NCBI GenBank assembly: GCA_025449955.1
Contig: JANWIK010000220.1
Span: 1 to 42,666, forward strand
DNA from: Gemmatimonadaceae bacterium
GTDB lineage: Bacteria; Gemmatimonadota; Gemmatimonadetes; Gemmatimonadales; Gemmatimonadaceae
Length of the DNA: 42,666 nucleotides
Direction: 5' to 3'
Shown: in pieces, positions 16,204-25,348 of the stretch
How the letters are laid out: each line of letters starts with the position of its first letter
Position numbering within the stretch: position 1 is the first letter of the stretch
The notes under the pieces: generated by a model
The model's input: only the letters and a program-made list of their open reading frames with translations
Databases searched by the model: none
Told to the model about the DNA's origin: nothing
Made by a program: the position numbers and the translations under genes

Positions 16204-17243
16204 GAGGCGGGCGCCGCGGCGGCGAAGGCTGGCGCGCGCCGCCGCGCCGGCTCGGCGGCCAGGTGGCAGCGCGAGACGTGGCCGGCGCCGATTTGATAGA
16301 GCGGCGGCGCGTCGGTGCGGCAGCGATCCCACGCGTACGCGCACCGGTCGTGGAAGCGGCAGCCGGCCGGCCACTGCGTGGGCGACGGCACCGTGCCGGG
16401 AATTACCGTGAGGCGCTCGCGCCTGTCGCCTAACCGTGGCATCGCGCTCAACAGGCCTTCGGTGTACGGGTGGTGCGCCGCGTCGAACAGGGTGCGCACC
16501 GGCGCCTCCTCGACGATCTGGCCGGCATACATCACCAGCACGCGCGTGGCCGACTCGGCGATGACGCCGAGGTCGTGGGTGATGAGCAGGATCGACATTC
16601 CCACACGCGTCTGCAGCTCGGCCAGGAGCTCGAGAATCTGCGCCTGGATCGTCACGTCGAGCGCGGTGGTCGGCTCGTCGGCGATCAGCAGGGCCGGATG
16701 CATCATGAGCGCCATCGCGATCATCGCGCGTTGGCGCAATCCGCCCGACAATTGGTGCGGATATTCGCGCGCGCGATCGGCGGGCGCGGGGACGCCGACC
16801 TGCTGGAGCATGTCCACCGCGCGCTCCCATGCCTCACGACGCGAGGCGGTGCTGTGCACGCGCGCGACCTCGGCGATCTGGTCGCCCACGGTGAACACGG
16901 GATTGAGCGACGTCATCGGCTCTTGGAAGATCATCGAGATCCGATTGCCGCGAATCGCGCGAATCGCGCGGTCGTCGAGCGACAACAGATCGCGTCCCTC
17001 GAAGTCGATGCGGCTGCCGGGCTCGATTCGTCCGGGCCGCTCGATGAGCCTGAGGATCGACAACGACGTCACCGACTTGCCGCATCCCGACTCGCCGACC
17101 AGCCCGACGGTTTCGTGCGGCATCACATCGAACGACACGCCGTCGACGGCGCGGGCCACACTGCGTCCGCCGGTGTGAAACCAGGTGGACAGATCACGGA
17201 TGGAAAGGAGGGGCGCGGACGCGGCGGGGGTGCTCGTCATCAC
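16200..17243 (-). CDS. oppD: Oligopeptide ABC importer ATPase, OppD type
   Basis: First ATPase of the importer: Walker A GESGCGKS (50-57), Q-loop [16 protein letters not shown], signature [15 protein letters not shown], Walker [13 protein letters not shown], switch [10 protein letters not shown], and a C-terminal region with [14 protein letters not shown]. Length (347) is normal. The first codon is GTG at 17243, immediately followed by ATG at 17240; GTG overlaps the oppC stop as GTGA, while the ATG would reinitiate from TGATG. Either keeps coupling to oppC. Confidence 0.93.
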   Translation of the reverse strand: MMTSTPAASAPLLSIRDLSTWFHTGGRSVARAVDGVSFDVMPHETVGLVGESGCGKSVTSLSILRLIERPGRIEPGSRIDFEGRDLLSLDDRAIRAIRGNRISMIFQEPMTSLNPVFTVGDQIAEVARVHSTASRREAWERAVDMLQQVGVPAPADRAREYPHQLSGGLRQRAMIAMALMMHPALLIADEPTTALDVTIQAQILELLAELQTRVGMSILLITHDLGVIAESATRVLVMYAGQIVEEAPVRTLFDAAHHPYTEGLLSAMPRLGDRRERLTVIPGTVPSPTQWPAGCRFHDRCAYAWDRCRTDAPPLYQIGAGHVSRCHLAAEPARRRAPAFAAAAPAS

Positions 17244-18175
17244 CCGTCAACCTGACGAGGGTCGAGCGCGTCGCGCAAGCCGTCGCCAAGAAGATTGAAT
17301 GCCATCACGGTCACGACGATCGCCAATCCCGGAAACGTGGAGATCCACCACAGCGACGCGATTTCGTCGGCGCCATCCAAGATCATGTTGCCCCAGCTCG
17401 CCGACGGCGGCCGCACGCCGACGCCCAGGTACGACAGGCCCGCTTCCACGATCAACACGTTGGCGATGCCGAGCGTGATGGAGACGATGACCGGGGACAG
17501 GACGTTGGGCAGGATGTGGCGCCACAGGATTTCACGATCGCTCGCGCCCAACGCGCGCGCGGCCACCACCATGTCGCGCTCGCGGAGCGACAGCACCTGC
17601 GCGCGGACGACGCGGCTCACGCCGAACCATCCGGTGAGGCCTAACAGAAGCACCAGGACGGGCAGCGGCACCGGCGCCCAGAGAGCGAGCACGGCGATCA
17701 ACAGCAGAATGCGCGGCACGGACAAGCCGGCATCGATGAGGCGCATCATGAGGGTGTCGATGCGTCCGCCCACGTATCCGGCGATGGCGCCGTACGCCGT
17801 GCCGACCGACGCGGATACCACGATGGCCAGGAGCGCGACGCTGAGCGACACGCGCGCGCCGTACAACGCGCGGCTGAACACGTCGCGGCTCGCGAAGTCG
17901 GTGCCGAAGGGGTGTGCTAACGACGGCGGCAGATTCTTGAGCCGGACGATGTCGGGCTGCGCGATGGGCGAATACGGCGCGAGCCACGGTGCGAGCGCGG
18001 CGACGATCAACAGTGCGACGATCACGCACAGCGCGGCGAACGCGGCGTGGTTGTCGCGCAGTCGCGTGAGCGCGATCCGCCACGGCGAGCCGCTGTCGCC
18101 GTCGCCGGCGCGTGCGATGGCGCCGCAGGCGAGCGTGGTGAGCACAGCGGCGGCAATCCAGACGAGGGGGTGCAC
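17240..18175 (-). CDS. oppC: Peptide ABC importer permease, OppC type
   Basis: Inner-membrane permease, 311 residues from GTG 18175. The N-terminal helix is followed by a soluble segment, then [41 protein letters not shown] (the HxLGTDxxGRDxxSR block of OppC) and the EAA loop [19 protein letters not shown] that docks on the ATPases. Five to six transmembrane helices are apparent. Separated from oppB by one base, so the genes are co-translated. Confidence 0.93.
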   Translation of the reverse strand: MHPLVWIAAAVLTTLACGAIARAGDGDSGSPWRIALTRLRDNHAAFAALCVIVALLIVAALAPWLAPYSPIAQPDIVRLKNLPPSLAHPFGTDFASRDVFSRALYGARVSLSVALLAIVVSASVGTAYGAIAGYVGGRIDTLMMRLIDAGLSVPRILLLIAVLALWAPVPLPVLVLLLGLTGWFGVSRVVRAQVLSLRERDMVVAARALGASDREILWRHILPNVLSPVIVSITLGIANVLIVEAGLSYLGVGVRPPSASWGNMILDGADEIASLWWISTFPGLAIVVTVMAFNLLGDGLRDALDPRQVDG

Positions 18176-18176
18176 G

Positions 18177-19148
18177 TCACTCGAGCCGGACGCGGGGGTC
18201 GACCACGGCGTAGAGGGCGTCGGCCACGAAGCTGCCGCCGATCACGAGCACGCTGGCGATGACGACGGCCGCGCAGAGGAGCGGATAGTCGCGCGTGCCG
18301 ATCGCTTCGACGGTGAGCAAACCCATCCCGGGCCACGAAAACACCTTTTCGACGAATACCGATCCGCCTAACAACACGGGCAGCGCGAGGCCGAACAGCG
18401 TGATCACCGGCAAGAGCGCGTTGCGCAGCACGTGGTGCAGCCACACGCCGCGCTCGCTCACGCCTTTGGCCCTCGCGGTGAGCACGAAGTCTTCGCCGGC
18501 GACGTCGAGCAGCGCGGCGCGTTGAAAGCGCGCGATGGCGGCGGCGCTCAAGAGCGCGAGCGTGCACGCGGGCAGCACGAGATGCCACAGGCGGTCGCCC
18601 ACGCGCTGCCAGAACCCGTAGTACGGATACATGACCGGGTCGAACATGCCGGTCACGGGGAACACGTGCCAGACGAACGCGAACAGGAACAACAACATGA
18701 GCGCGAGCCAGAAGTCGGGCATCGAATAGAAGAACAGCGATCCGAGACCCAAGCCCCAGTCGAGCGGGCGTCCGCGGTGCCGAGCCTGGATCAGTCCTAA
18801 CGCAATCCCCGCCACGAACGACAGCAGCAATGCGACGCCCATGAGCAACAACGTGTTGGGCAGCGCCGAGGCGATGACGCTGCTCACCGGGCGGCGGTGG
18901 GGAAACGAGAAGCCGAAGTCGCCGTGCGCCATCATGACCAACCATCGTCCGTACTGGACCGACAGCGGCTGGTCGAGGCCGTACTCGTGCCGGTAGTGCG
19001 TGCGGACGACCGGCGGCGTGAGCGGACTGTCGAGCGACGCGGCGATGGGGTCGCCGGGTGCGAGGTGGAGCAGAAAGAACGTCGCGGTCGCGACCAGCCA
19101 GATGATCAGCGCCCCGTGGATGGCGCGGCGCAGGAGCAGTCGGGCCAC
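18177..19148 (-). CDS. oppB: Peptide ABC importer permease, OppB type
   Basis: Partner permease of 323 residues, starting at GTG 19148 (product MARLLLRRAIHGALIIWLVATA). It has the OppB blocks FFLLHLAPGDP, YGLDQPLSVQYGRWL and GDFGFSF, the EAA loop ARAKGVSERGVWLHHVLRNAL, and GGSVFVEKVFSWPGMGLL near the C-terminus. Six transmembrane segments are expected and can be traced. The gap to oppA is 65 bases and contains a hairpin. Confidence 0.94.
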   Translation of the reverse strand: MARLLLRRAIHGALIIWLVATATFFLLHLAPGDPIAASLDSPLTPPVVRTHYRHEYGLDQPLSVQYGRWLVMMAHGDFGFSFPHRRPVSSVIASALPNTLLLMGVALLLSFVAGIALGLIQARHRGRPLDWGLGLGSLFFYSMPDFWLALMLLFLFAFVWHVFPVTGMFDPVMYPYYGFWQRVGDRLWHLVLPACTLALLSAAAIARFQRAALLDVAGEDFVLTARAKGVSERGVWLHHVLRNALLPVITLFGLALPVLLGGSVFVEKVFSWPGMGLLTVEAIGTRDYPLLCAAVVIASVLVIGGSFVADALYAVVDPRVRLE

Positions 19149-19158
19149 GTCAGCGTTG

Positions 19159-19175
19159 GGCGCGCACGGCGCGCC
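19159..19175. promoter_or_regulatory. Hairpin between oppA and oppB
   Basis: GGCGCGC (19159-19165), loop ACG, GCGCGCC (19169-19175): a perfect seven-pair stem in the 65-base gap after oppA. Stem-loops placed between a binding-protein gene and its permease genes are known to protect the upstream mRNA or reduce readthrough, giving more binding protein than permease; that role is inferred here from position. Confidence 0.45.
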
Positions 19176-19213
19176 GCGGGGGCGGGACGCGACTCATCGC
19201 GTACCACGACGGG

Positions 19214-20929
19214 CTAACGTTGGACCTCGGCGAGCCGGATCTGGTCGCGGGCGATGCGCTCGTCGGATGGGATGTACCATTGCGAGATGTTAGCGAACCA
19301 CTCGTCGGCGCGCATGTCCACCGGGTGAATGCGCTTCTGCACCGCGGCCACGGTCAAGGGTTCCCAGAGCCAGATCGCGGGGGCGTCCTCGTTCAACATG
19401 CCGTACGCCCGGAAATAGTACGCGCGCGCGCGCTTCGGGTCGAACTGGGCCACGGCGGTGTCGACCAACGCGTCGAAGCGCGGATTCTCGTACGAGCCGG
19501 CGTTGCCGCCATCCTTGGCCTTGGCGGCATCGATGCCCCAGCTCTGCAAGATCGAGCTCGGGTTGCCATCCGACTGCATGGCTTCGATCACCGTCTCGAA
19601 CTGGCGTCCCTCGTTGCGCTGCCGGACCGTCCCGATGTCCGCCGACTCGACGTCGGCCTGCACGCCCACGTCATGGAACATCGCCTGGAGCAGGACGGCG
19701 GTCTGCATACGGACGGCGCTCGAGGTGGGAACGAGCATGCTGAATCGCAGCGCCCGGCCGTTCTTGCTGCGGATGCCGTCCGCGCCCACGTGCCAGCCTA
19801 ACGAATCGAGCAGGCGGCGGGCGCTGTCGGGACTGAACGGCAATTCGGCGACGGTGCTGTCGAAGTACGGGAGCGTGTGGGTGTAGGGCCCATAGGCTAC
19901 CGCGCCTAACGAATCGAACACGCTCCTGGTGACGCGGCGGCGGTCGATCGCCATCGTGAGCGCGCGACGGAGCGTCCGGTCGCTGAACAGCGCGTTGGGC
20001 TTGGACGGATCATTGGGGTCGCGCTCGTTGAACAACAGGTAGCCGTACGCCATCGACGGGTAGGGCACGAGCTTCACGTTAGGCGCATGGCCGACGCGCG
20101 GGATGTCCGGGGGGTTGACGAACTCGAGGAAATCGGCGTCGCCGGACATGAGGCGCACCACGCTGGCATTGTACTCGGGAGCGACGCTCCAGATGAGCCG
20201 CTGGATGCGCGCGCGTCCGCGATGATACGACGAGTCGGCCGCGAGCTCGATCGACTGGCGCGGCATCCAGCTCACGAACCGGTACGGCCCGCTGCCAATC
20301 GGATGCCGTGAGAACGGCGACGACTGCAGCTGCGCGGGATCGGTGCCGGCCAAAACGTGGCGCGGCAGAATCCGCATCTGATACGCCGCGTCGTAGAACT
20401 GGCCCGGATACCGCTTCTTGAACCAGAACACCGCAGTCGATGAATCAGGCGTGCTCACGGAATCGATGTTGGCGAGGAGCGGTGCGACGAACGATGCCGT
20501 CTTGGGATTCTTGTACAACTGGAGCGTGAATTTGACGTCGCTCGCGCGAACCGGGATGCCGTCGTGCCAGCGGGCGGTGGTGTCGACGTGAAAGGCGATC
20601 GTGAGCGAGTCCTTGCCCCACGTCCACGAATCAGCCAGCTCGCCCGTCCAGCCCTGATCGCCGATGGGATCGAGGGTGGCGCCGGGGCGCGCCAGATTCT
20701 CGAAGACGAGTCCATCCACCTCGAAGCTGGTCGAGTTCACGGTGATCGGAGGGACCAGCGCATCGGCGTCGCCGCTGACGGCGATCACCATGGTGCCGCC
20801 GTATTGGTCGCCGGCCGTTCGCGCGTGATCGCCAGGCTGGCAGGCGATCGCGGCGAGCAGTGGGAGCAATGACGACGCAACGAGTGGGGTTCGCATGAGC
20901 ACGAATCGCGAAAAGGGGAGGTGCCTCAT
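19214..20929 (-). CDS. oppA: Peptide-binding lipoprotein, OppA type (SBP family 5)
   Basis: Solute-binding lipoprotein for the importer, 571 residues. The lipobox LLAAIAC ends at C30 counted from ATG 20929, or C19 if the second Met (20896) is used; neither has a good ribosome site. The mature part shows the family 5 course: YGGTMVIAVSGDADALVPP, FHVDTTARWHDGIPVRASDVKFTL, HPIGSGPYRFVSW, LRRALTMAIDRRRV and the C-terminal YYFRAYGMLNEDAPAIWLWEP. Being first in the cluster with a lipid anchor fits a diderm inner-membrane or periplasmic binding protein. Divergent from gcvP. Confidence 0.92.
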   Translation of the reverse strand: MRHLPFSRFVLMRTPLVASSLLPLLAAIACQPGDHARTAGDQYGGTMVIAVSGDADALVPPITVNSTSFEVDGLVFENLARPGATLDPIGDQGWTGELADSWTWGKDSLTIAFHVDTTARWHDGIPVRASDVKFTLQLYKNPKTASFVAPLLANIDSVSTPDSSTAVFWFKKRYPGQFYDAAYQMRILPRHVLAGTDPAQLQSSPFSRHPIGSGPYRFVSWMPRQSIELAADSSYHRGRARIQRLIWSVAPEYNASVVRLMSGDADFLEFVNPPDIPRVGHAPNVKLVPYPSMAYGYLLFNERDPNDPSKPNALFSDRTLRRALTMAIDRRRVTRSVFDSLGAVAYGPYTHTLPYFDSTVAELPFSPDSARRLLDSLGWHVGADGIRSKNGRALRFSMLVPTSSAVRMQTAVLLQAMFHDVGVQADVESADIGTVRQRNEGRQFETVIEAMQSDGNPSSILQSWGIDAAKAKDGGNAGSYENPRFDALVDTAVAQFDPKRARAYYFRAYGMLNEDAPAIWLWEPLTVAAVQKRIHPVDMRADEWFANISQWYIPSDERIARDQIRLAEVQR

Positions 20930-21270
20930 AGGCGACGCCGTGCTGGCTGCCGCACCGTGAAGACGATCAAGTCACGGGAGATGGTTCGCTTCGTCCTCCT
21001 TTCGCTGCGTGTGCATCTGCCGCGGCGGCCCCAACCGTAAGCTTGGGCGACCGTGATCGGGGCAAGGATGGGTGCAGGACGCTCGCGAGGCAAGGAACAG
21101 AGGGGTCACGAGGTGGCGTCGTGCCATCGTGCGGGTCACGGGCGGTTGGGGGCGACGATGGAATTTCGTCAGCCCGGATGGCAGATTTCGGTGCTGCGAG
21201 GCGGGTCGGCGACCCGCACCACGGTGTTCGCTCACCGACACGACCGCGCGCCCTTGGCGCCGAGGCTTTC
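20930..21270. promoter_or_regulatory. 341-base divergent region with a structured gcvP leader
   Basis: Between oppA (-) and gcvP (+). Plus-strand dyads: CCATCGT (21124-21130) with ACGATGG (21155-21161), and GCGGGTC-GGC-GACCCGC (21201-21217). Between about 21050 and 21105 a run resembles parts of the glycine aptamer: GGGGCAAG, then about 22 bases on GAGGCAAGGAACAGAGGGG, compared with the family's GGAGCAA and CAGGCAAAAGGACAGAG. The invariant CCGAAGG is not intact and the P3 pairing is not apparent, so I mark it as a candidate only. Open frames here overlap the structured part and look non-coding. No strong promoter boxes were seen. Confidence 0.35.
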
Positions 21271-24174
21271 ATGACGACCACGATTGCACCGGTATCGCTG
21301 ACTGATGCCGACAGTTTCATTCCGCGCCACGTCGGTCCGAGCGACGAAGACGTGCGAGCCATGCTCGAGGCCCTGGGCTACGACACGCTCGACGATCTCA
21401 TGGATGCGACGGTGCCGGACGCGATCCGGCTCCGGCGTCCGTTAGCGTTAGGCGACGGGAAGAGCGAGACGGCGGCGCTGCGCGGCTTCCGCAAGGTGGC
21501 GTCGCGCAATCAGGTCTTCCGGTCGTTCATCGGACTGGGCTACTACAGCTGCCTCGTGCCGCCGGTGATCCAGCGGAACATCCTCGAGAATCCGGCGTGG
21601 TACACGGCGTACACGCCGTATCAGGCGGAAGTGGCGCAGGGCCGTCTCGAGGCGCTGCTCAACTTTCAGACGATGATCATCGACCTCACCGGCCTGCCGA
21701 TCGCCAACGCGTCGCTGCTCGACGAGGCGACGGCGGCGGCCGAGGCGATGATGATGTCGCACGCGGTGAAGGGAGGCGGCGGCAAGAACACGTACTTCGT
21801 GTCGCAGGACTGCTTCCCGCAGACGATCGACGTGGTGCGCACGCGTGCCCGGGCGCGCGGCATCACGGTGATCGTCGGCGACCACAAGACGGCGACGTTA
21901 GGCACGGACGTCTGCGGGGCGCTGGTGCAATATCCGACGGCCGACGGCGCGGTGGCCGACTACCACGCCTTCGCCGAGCGCGTGCACGCCGCGGGCGGTC
22001 TGCTCACGGTGGCGGCGGACCCGCTCGCGCTCACCCTGCTGATTCCGCCCGGGGAATGGGGCGCGGACGTGGCGGTGGGGTGCACGCAGCGGTTCGGCGT
22101 TCCGTTAGGCTTCGGCGGGCCGCACGCGGCGTATTTCGCCACGCGCGACGAGTTCAAGCGCCAGATTCCGGGCCGCATCATCGGCGTGTCGCGCGACGCC
22201 GAAGGCCGGCCGGCGCTCCGCATGGCGCTGCAGACGCGCGAGCAGCACATCCGCCGCGAGAAGGCGACGAGCAACGTGTGCACGGCGCAGGTGCTGCTGG
22301 CGGTGATGGCGAGCATGTACGCGGTGTGGCACGGCCCGGGGGGACTCGATCGGATCGCCGCGCGCGCCCACCGGTTCGCCGAGACGGTGGCCGAGGGGCT
22401 GCGCCGTCTGGGCTACGGCATCCGGCACGACGTGTTCTTCGACACGGTGTGCGTCGAGTTAGGCGAACGCCGTCTCCCCGACGTGCTGCGGGACGCGCGC
22501 GCCAAGCAGCTCAACATGCGGGTGATCGACGAGCACACGGTGGGCATCGCGATCGGCGAGAGTACGCTGTTGGAGGACGTGGACGACCTGTTCCACGTGT
22601 TCAACCGCGGCGCGCATCCGGACTTTACCGCCGCCCACGTGGCCGAGAGCGTCGACGACCGGTTCGACGAGCGCTTCGCGCGCACGAGCGCGTATCTCAC
22701 GCATCCGGTGTTCAACAAGTACCACTCCGAGACCGAGATGCTGCGCTACATGCGCAAGCTCGAGTCGCGCGACCTGTCGCTCACGCACTCGATGATTCCG
22801 TTAGGCTCGTGCACCATGAAGCTCAACGCCACGGCCGAGATGCTGCCCATCTCGTGGCGCGAGATCAACCGGCTGCACCCCTTCGCGCCGCGCGAGCAGA
22901 CCGACGGCTATTCCGTGTTGTTCGAGCGGCTCGAGGGCGCGCTGGCGGAGATCACCGGCTTCCCGGCTGTGTCGCTCCAGCCTAACGCTGGATCGCAAGG
23001 AGAATACGCGGGCCTCCTCGTCATTCGCGCGTACCACGAGTCGCGCGGCGACGGCCACCGCGACGTGTGCCTCATCCCGCAGTCGGCGCACGGAACCAAC
23101 CCGGCGAGTGCGGTGATGGCGGGCATGTCGGTGGTGGTCGTGCGCACCGACGAGCGCGGCAACATCGATCTCGGCGACCTGCGCGAGAAAGCCGCGGCCA
23201 ACGCGTCGCGCCTGGCGGCGCTCATGGTGACGTATCCGTCCACGCACGGCGTCTTCGAGGAAGGCATCCGCGACCTGTGCCAGATCGTGCACGCCAACGG
23301 CGGGCAGGTCTACATGGACGGCGCGAACATGAACGCGATGGTGGGCCTCTGCCGCCCCGCCGACATCGGCGCCGACGTGTGCCACCTGAACCTGCACAAG
23401 ACGTTCTGCATTCCGCACGGCGGCGGCGGCCCGGGCATGGGCCCGATCGCGTGCGCGGCGCACCTGGCGCCGTTTTTGCCCGGCCATCCGTTAGTCCACG
23501 TGGGCGGCACGGAAGCGATCGGCCCGGTGTCGGCGGCGCCGTGGGGCAGCGCGAGCATCCTGCCCATCTCGTACATGTACATCGAGCTCATGGGCGGCGA
23601 AGGCCTAACGCGCGCGTCCAAGGTCGCGATCCTGAACGCGAACTACATGGCCAAGCGCCTCGACGCGCACTACCCGGTGCTCTATCGCGGCGTGCACGGC
23701 ACCGTGGCACACGAGTGCATCATCGACCCGCGCGCGCTCAAGCAGAGCGCGGGCGTCGAGGTGGAAGACATCGCCAAGCGTCTCATGGACTATGGCTTCC
23801 ATGCGCCCACGGTGTCCTTCCCCGTCGCCGGCACGCTCATGATCGAGCCCACGGAGAGCGAATCGAAAGAAGAGCTGGACCGCTTCTGCGACGCGCTCAT
23901 CTCGATTCGCGAGGAGATCCGCGACATCGAAGAGGGCCGCGCCGACAAGGTGGACAATCCGCTCAAGCACGCGCCGCACACGCTCGAGCGCGTGCTCTCG
24001 TCCGATTGGTCGCGGCCGTACACGCGCGAGCAGGCCGCGTTTCCGGCGCCGTGGACGCGCGAGTGGAAGTTCTGGCCGGCCGTTGGGCGCGTGGAGAGCG
24101 CGTTCGGAGACAGAAATTTGGTTTGCGCGTGCCCGCCGATCGAAGAATATGAGGAGCAGGGAAGCGCGCGCTGA
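21271..24174 (+). CDS. gcvP: Glycine dehydrogenase (decarboxylating), P protein of glycine cleavage
   Basis: PLP enzyme that decarboxylates glycine and loads the aminomethyl group onto lipoyl-GcvH. Single-chain form, 967 residues, starting [20 protein letters not shown]; the N half has [21 protein letters not shown] and the C half carries PLP lysine K710 in [38 protein letters not shown] is the family hallmark. The frame is open to 21043, but the ATG at 21271 matches the usual N-terminus ([10 protein letters not shown] follows). gcvT is not in the window, and gcvH is convergent rather than in an operon with gcvP, which is unusual. Seven GTTAGGC-type heptamers lie inside it. Confidence 0.97.
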   Translation: MTTTIAPVSLTDADSFIPRHVGPSDEDVRAMLEALGYDTLDDLMDATVPDAIRLRRPLALGDGKSETAALRGFRKVASRNQVFRSFIGLGYYSCLVPPVIQRNILENPAWYTAYTPYQAEVAQGRLEALLNFQTMIIDLTGLPIANASLLDEATAAAEAMMMSHAVKGGGGKNTYFVSQDCFPQTIDVVRTRARARGITVIVGDHKTATLGTDVCGALVQYPTADGAVADYHAFAERVHAAGGLLTVAADPLALTLLIPPGEWGADVAVGCTQRFGVPLGFGGPHAAYFATRDEFKRQIPGRIIGVSRDAEGRPALRMALQTREQHIRREKATSNVCTAQVLLAVMASMYAVWHGPGGLDRIAARAHRFAETVAEGLRRLGYGIRHDVFFDTVCVELGERRLPDVLRDARAKQLNMRVIDEHTVGIAIGESTLLEDVDDLFHVFNRGAHPDFTAAHVAESVDDRFDERFARTSAYLTHPVFNKYHSETEMLRYMRKLESRDLSLTHSMIPLGSCTMKLNATAEMLPISWREINRLHPFAPREQTDGYSVLFERLEGALAEITGFPAVSLQPNAGSQGEYAGLLVIRAYHESRGDGHRDVCLIPQSAHGTNPASAVMAGMSVVVVRTDERGNIDLGDLREKAAANASRLAALMVTYPSTHGVFEEGIRDLCQIVHANGGQVYMDGANMNAMVGLCRPADIGADVCHLNLHKTFCIPHGGGGPGMGPIACAAHLAPFLPGHPLVHVGGTEAIGPVSAAPWGSASILPISYMYIELMGGEGLTRASKVAILNANYMAKRLDAHYPVLYRGVHGTVAHECIIDPRALKQSAGVEVEDIAKRLMDYGFHAPTVSFPVAGTLMIEPTESESKEELDRFCDALISIREEIRDIEEGRADKVDNPLKHAPHTLERVLSSDWSRPYTREQAAFPAPWTREWKFWPAVGRVESAFGDRNLVCACPPIEEYEEQGSAR

Positions 24175-24186
24175 CGCGCGCTTCCC
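24159..24186 (+). terminator. Perfect hairpin with the gcvP stop codon in its loop
   Basis: GGGAAGCGCGCG (24159-24170), loop CTGA, CGCGCGCTTCCC (24175-24186): twelve perfect pairs. The loop contains the gcvP TGA (24172-24174), so the last four codons lie in the stem. Downstream TCAGCGCAGCGCTT continues a sequence shared with the palindromic region near 31.2 kb. No T-run. Likely terminator or mRNA 3'-end protector between convergent gcvP and gcvH. Confidence 0.65.
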
Positions 24187-24221
24187 TCAGCGCAGCGCTT
24201 CTCCGTTCCTCATCGGGATTC

Positions 24222-24608
24222 TCACTCGCCGATGTGCTTCCGGTATTCGTCCGGGCCCAGCAACTGGTCCTGCTCGCCCGCGTCCTTCACGCGAAGGCGA
24301 ATCATCCAGCCCTCGCCGTACGGATCCGTGTTCACCAGCGCCGGTTCCTTGTCGAGCCGCGGATTCACCGCTTCCACCGTGCCCGCGAGCGGCGAGAACA
24401 ATTCCGACACCGCTTTCACCGCCTCGATAGTGCCGAAAACGTCCATGCGGCCGAACGATTCGCCGACCTTGGGCAATTCGACGTACACCACGTCGCCCAA
24501 TTCACCTTGCGCATAATCGGTGATCCCGATTTGCACGACGTCGGCTTCGACACGTTTTACGAATTCGTGCTCTTCGGTGTAGAGCAGGTCGCTTGGAATG
24601 TTCGACAC
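24222..24608 (-). CDS. gcvH: Glycine cleavage system H protein
   Basis: Lipoyl carrier of the glycine cleavage system, 128 residues. Begins MSNIPSDLLYTEEHEFVK and has the lipoylation site K65 in FGTIEAVKAVSELFSPLAGTV; the C-terminus LLGPDEYRKHIGE is normal. It is encoded convergently to gcvP, so the P and H proteins must be expressed from separate promoters. It is a substrate for LipB/LipA encoded at the left of the window. Upstream lies a 12-pair hairpin that ends the coaE transcript, so gcvH likely has its own promoter in 24609-24687, where I see no clear boxes. Confidence 0.97.
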   Translation of the reverse strand: MSNIPSDLLYTEEHEFVKRVEADVVQIGITDYAQGELGDVVYVELPKVGESFGRMDVFGTIEAVKAVSELFSPLAGTVEAVNPRLDKEPALVNTDPYGEGWMIRLRVKDAGEQDQLLGPDEYRKHIGE

Positions 24609-24687
24609 GGCTGGCGCTACGCTGCGCGGGTGAGGTCGCGCGAAGTCTACCGGCGAGGCGAGAGGGCGTCAAGCAAACGCGCTACTC

Positions 24688-24715
24688 GGTAGTGGGTCAG
24701 TCTTGACCCACTACC
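24688..24715 (-). terminator. Hairpin after coaE
   Basis: GGTAGTGGGTCA (24688-24699), loop GTCT, TGACCCACTACC (24704-24715): twelve perfect pairs, starting nine bases past the coaE stop. The flanks (GCTACTCGGTAG and CTACCCGCTACT) are themselves near-repeats. Probable terminator of the lipoprotein-coaE transcript before gcvH. Confidence 0.6.
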
Positions 24716-24724
24716 CGCTACTCG

Positions 24725-25348
24725 TCACGCCGATGCAGATGCCGTCGCGTTCGCGTCGCGCGCGATCGCCTCCCACACCTCTCGCACACGCTCGGTGAGC
24801 TGCTCCAACGTGCCGGCGTTCTCGATCACGATGTCGGCGCGCGCCCGCTTGAGCTCGGCCGGCATCTGTGCGGCGATCATTTGCACAGCCTCTTCCTGTG
24901 ACAATCCGCGATCGCGCATGAGACGCTCGAGGCGCATCGGACGCGGGGCGTCGACGAGCACGATGCGCGTGAACGTGTCGGCCAGACGACGCTCGAACAG
25001 CAGAGGAATGTCGCACACGACCACGCGATCGCCGCGCGCGGCGGCGGCGTCGATTTCCTCATCGCGCAGACGCCCAACTTCGGGATGCACGATGGCGTTG
25101 AGCGCTTCGAGCTCGTCGGGGCGGTCGAACACGACGTGGCGCAGCGCGGCGCGATCGAGCGAGCCGTCGGGCGAAAGCACGCCCGTGCCCCATCGCGACA
25201 CGATCGCTCTGAGCGCAGGCGTGGCGGGTTCCACCGCACGCCGCGCGAGCACGTCGGCATCGATGATCGTGGCGCCGCGCGCCGCGAACATTTTCGCAAC
25301 CGAAGACTTGCCGCTCGCGATGTTCCCCGTAAGGCCGACGAGCATCAT
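24725..25348 (-). CDS. coaE: Dephospho-CoA kinase
   Basis: Last step of coenzyme A synthesis: ATP-dependent phosphorylation of dephospho-CoA. From ATG 25348 the product is 207 residues: MMLVGLTGNIASGKSS with P-loop GNIASGKS (8-15), the DADxLAR-type IIDADVLARRAVEP, a HPEVGRLRDEE segment, and VVCDIPLLFERRLADTF. Length is normal. The start overlaps the stop of the upstream lipoprotein gene as ATGA (25345-25348); the longer frame to 25522 lies inside that gene and was rejected. CoA is the acceptor in the E2 reaction encoded in the left part, but the genes are not linked in an operon. Confidence 0.95.
   Translation of the reverse strand: MMLVGLTGNIASGKSSVAKMFAARGATIIDADVLARRAVEPATPALRAIVSRWGTGVLSPDGSLDRAALRHVVFDRPDELEALNAIVHPEVGRLRDEEIDAAAARGDRVVVCDIPLLFERRLADTFTRIVLVDAPRPMRLERLMRDRGLSQEEAVQMIAAQMPAELKRARADIVIENAGTLEQLTERVREVWEAIARDANATASASA

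Noticed and set aside
20967-21362. 131-codon minus-strand frame in the gcvP/oppA divergent region
   Set aside because: It overlaps the structured leader and the gcvP start, has no ribosome site and is Pro/Ser/Arg-rich.
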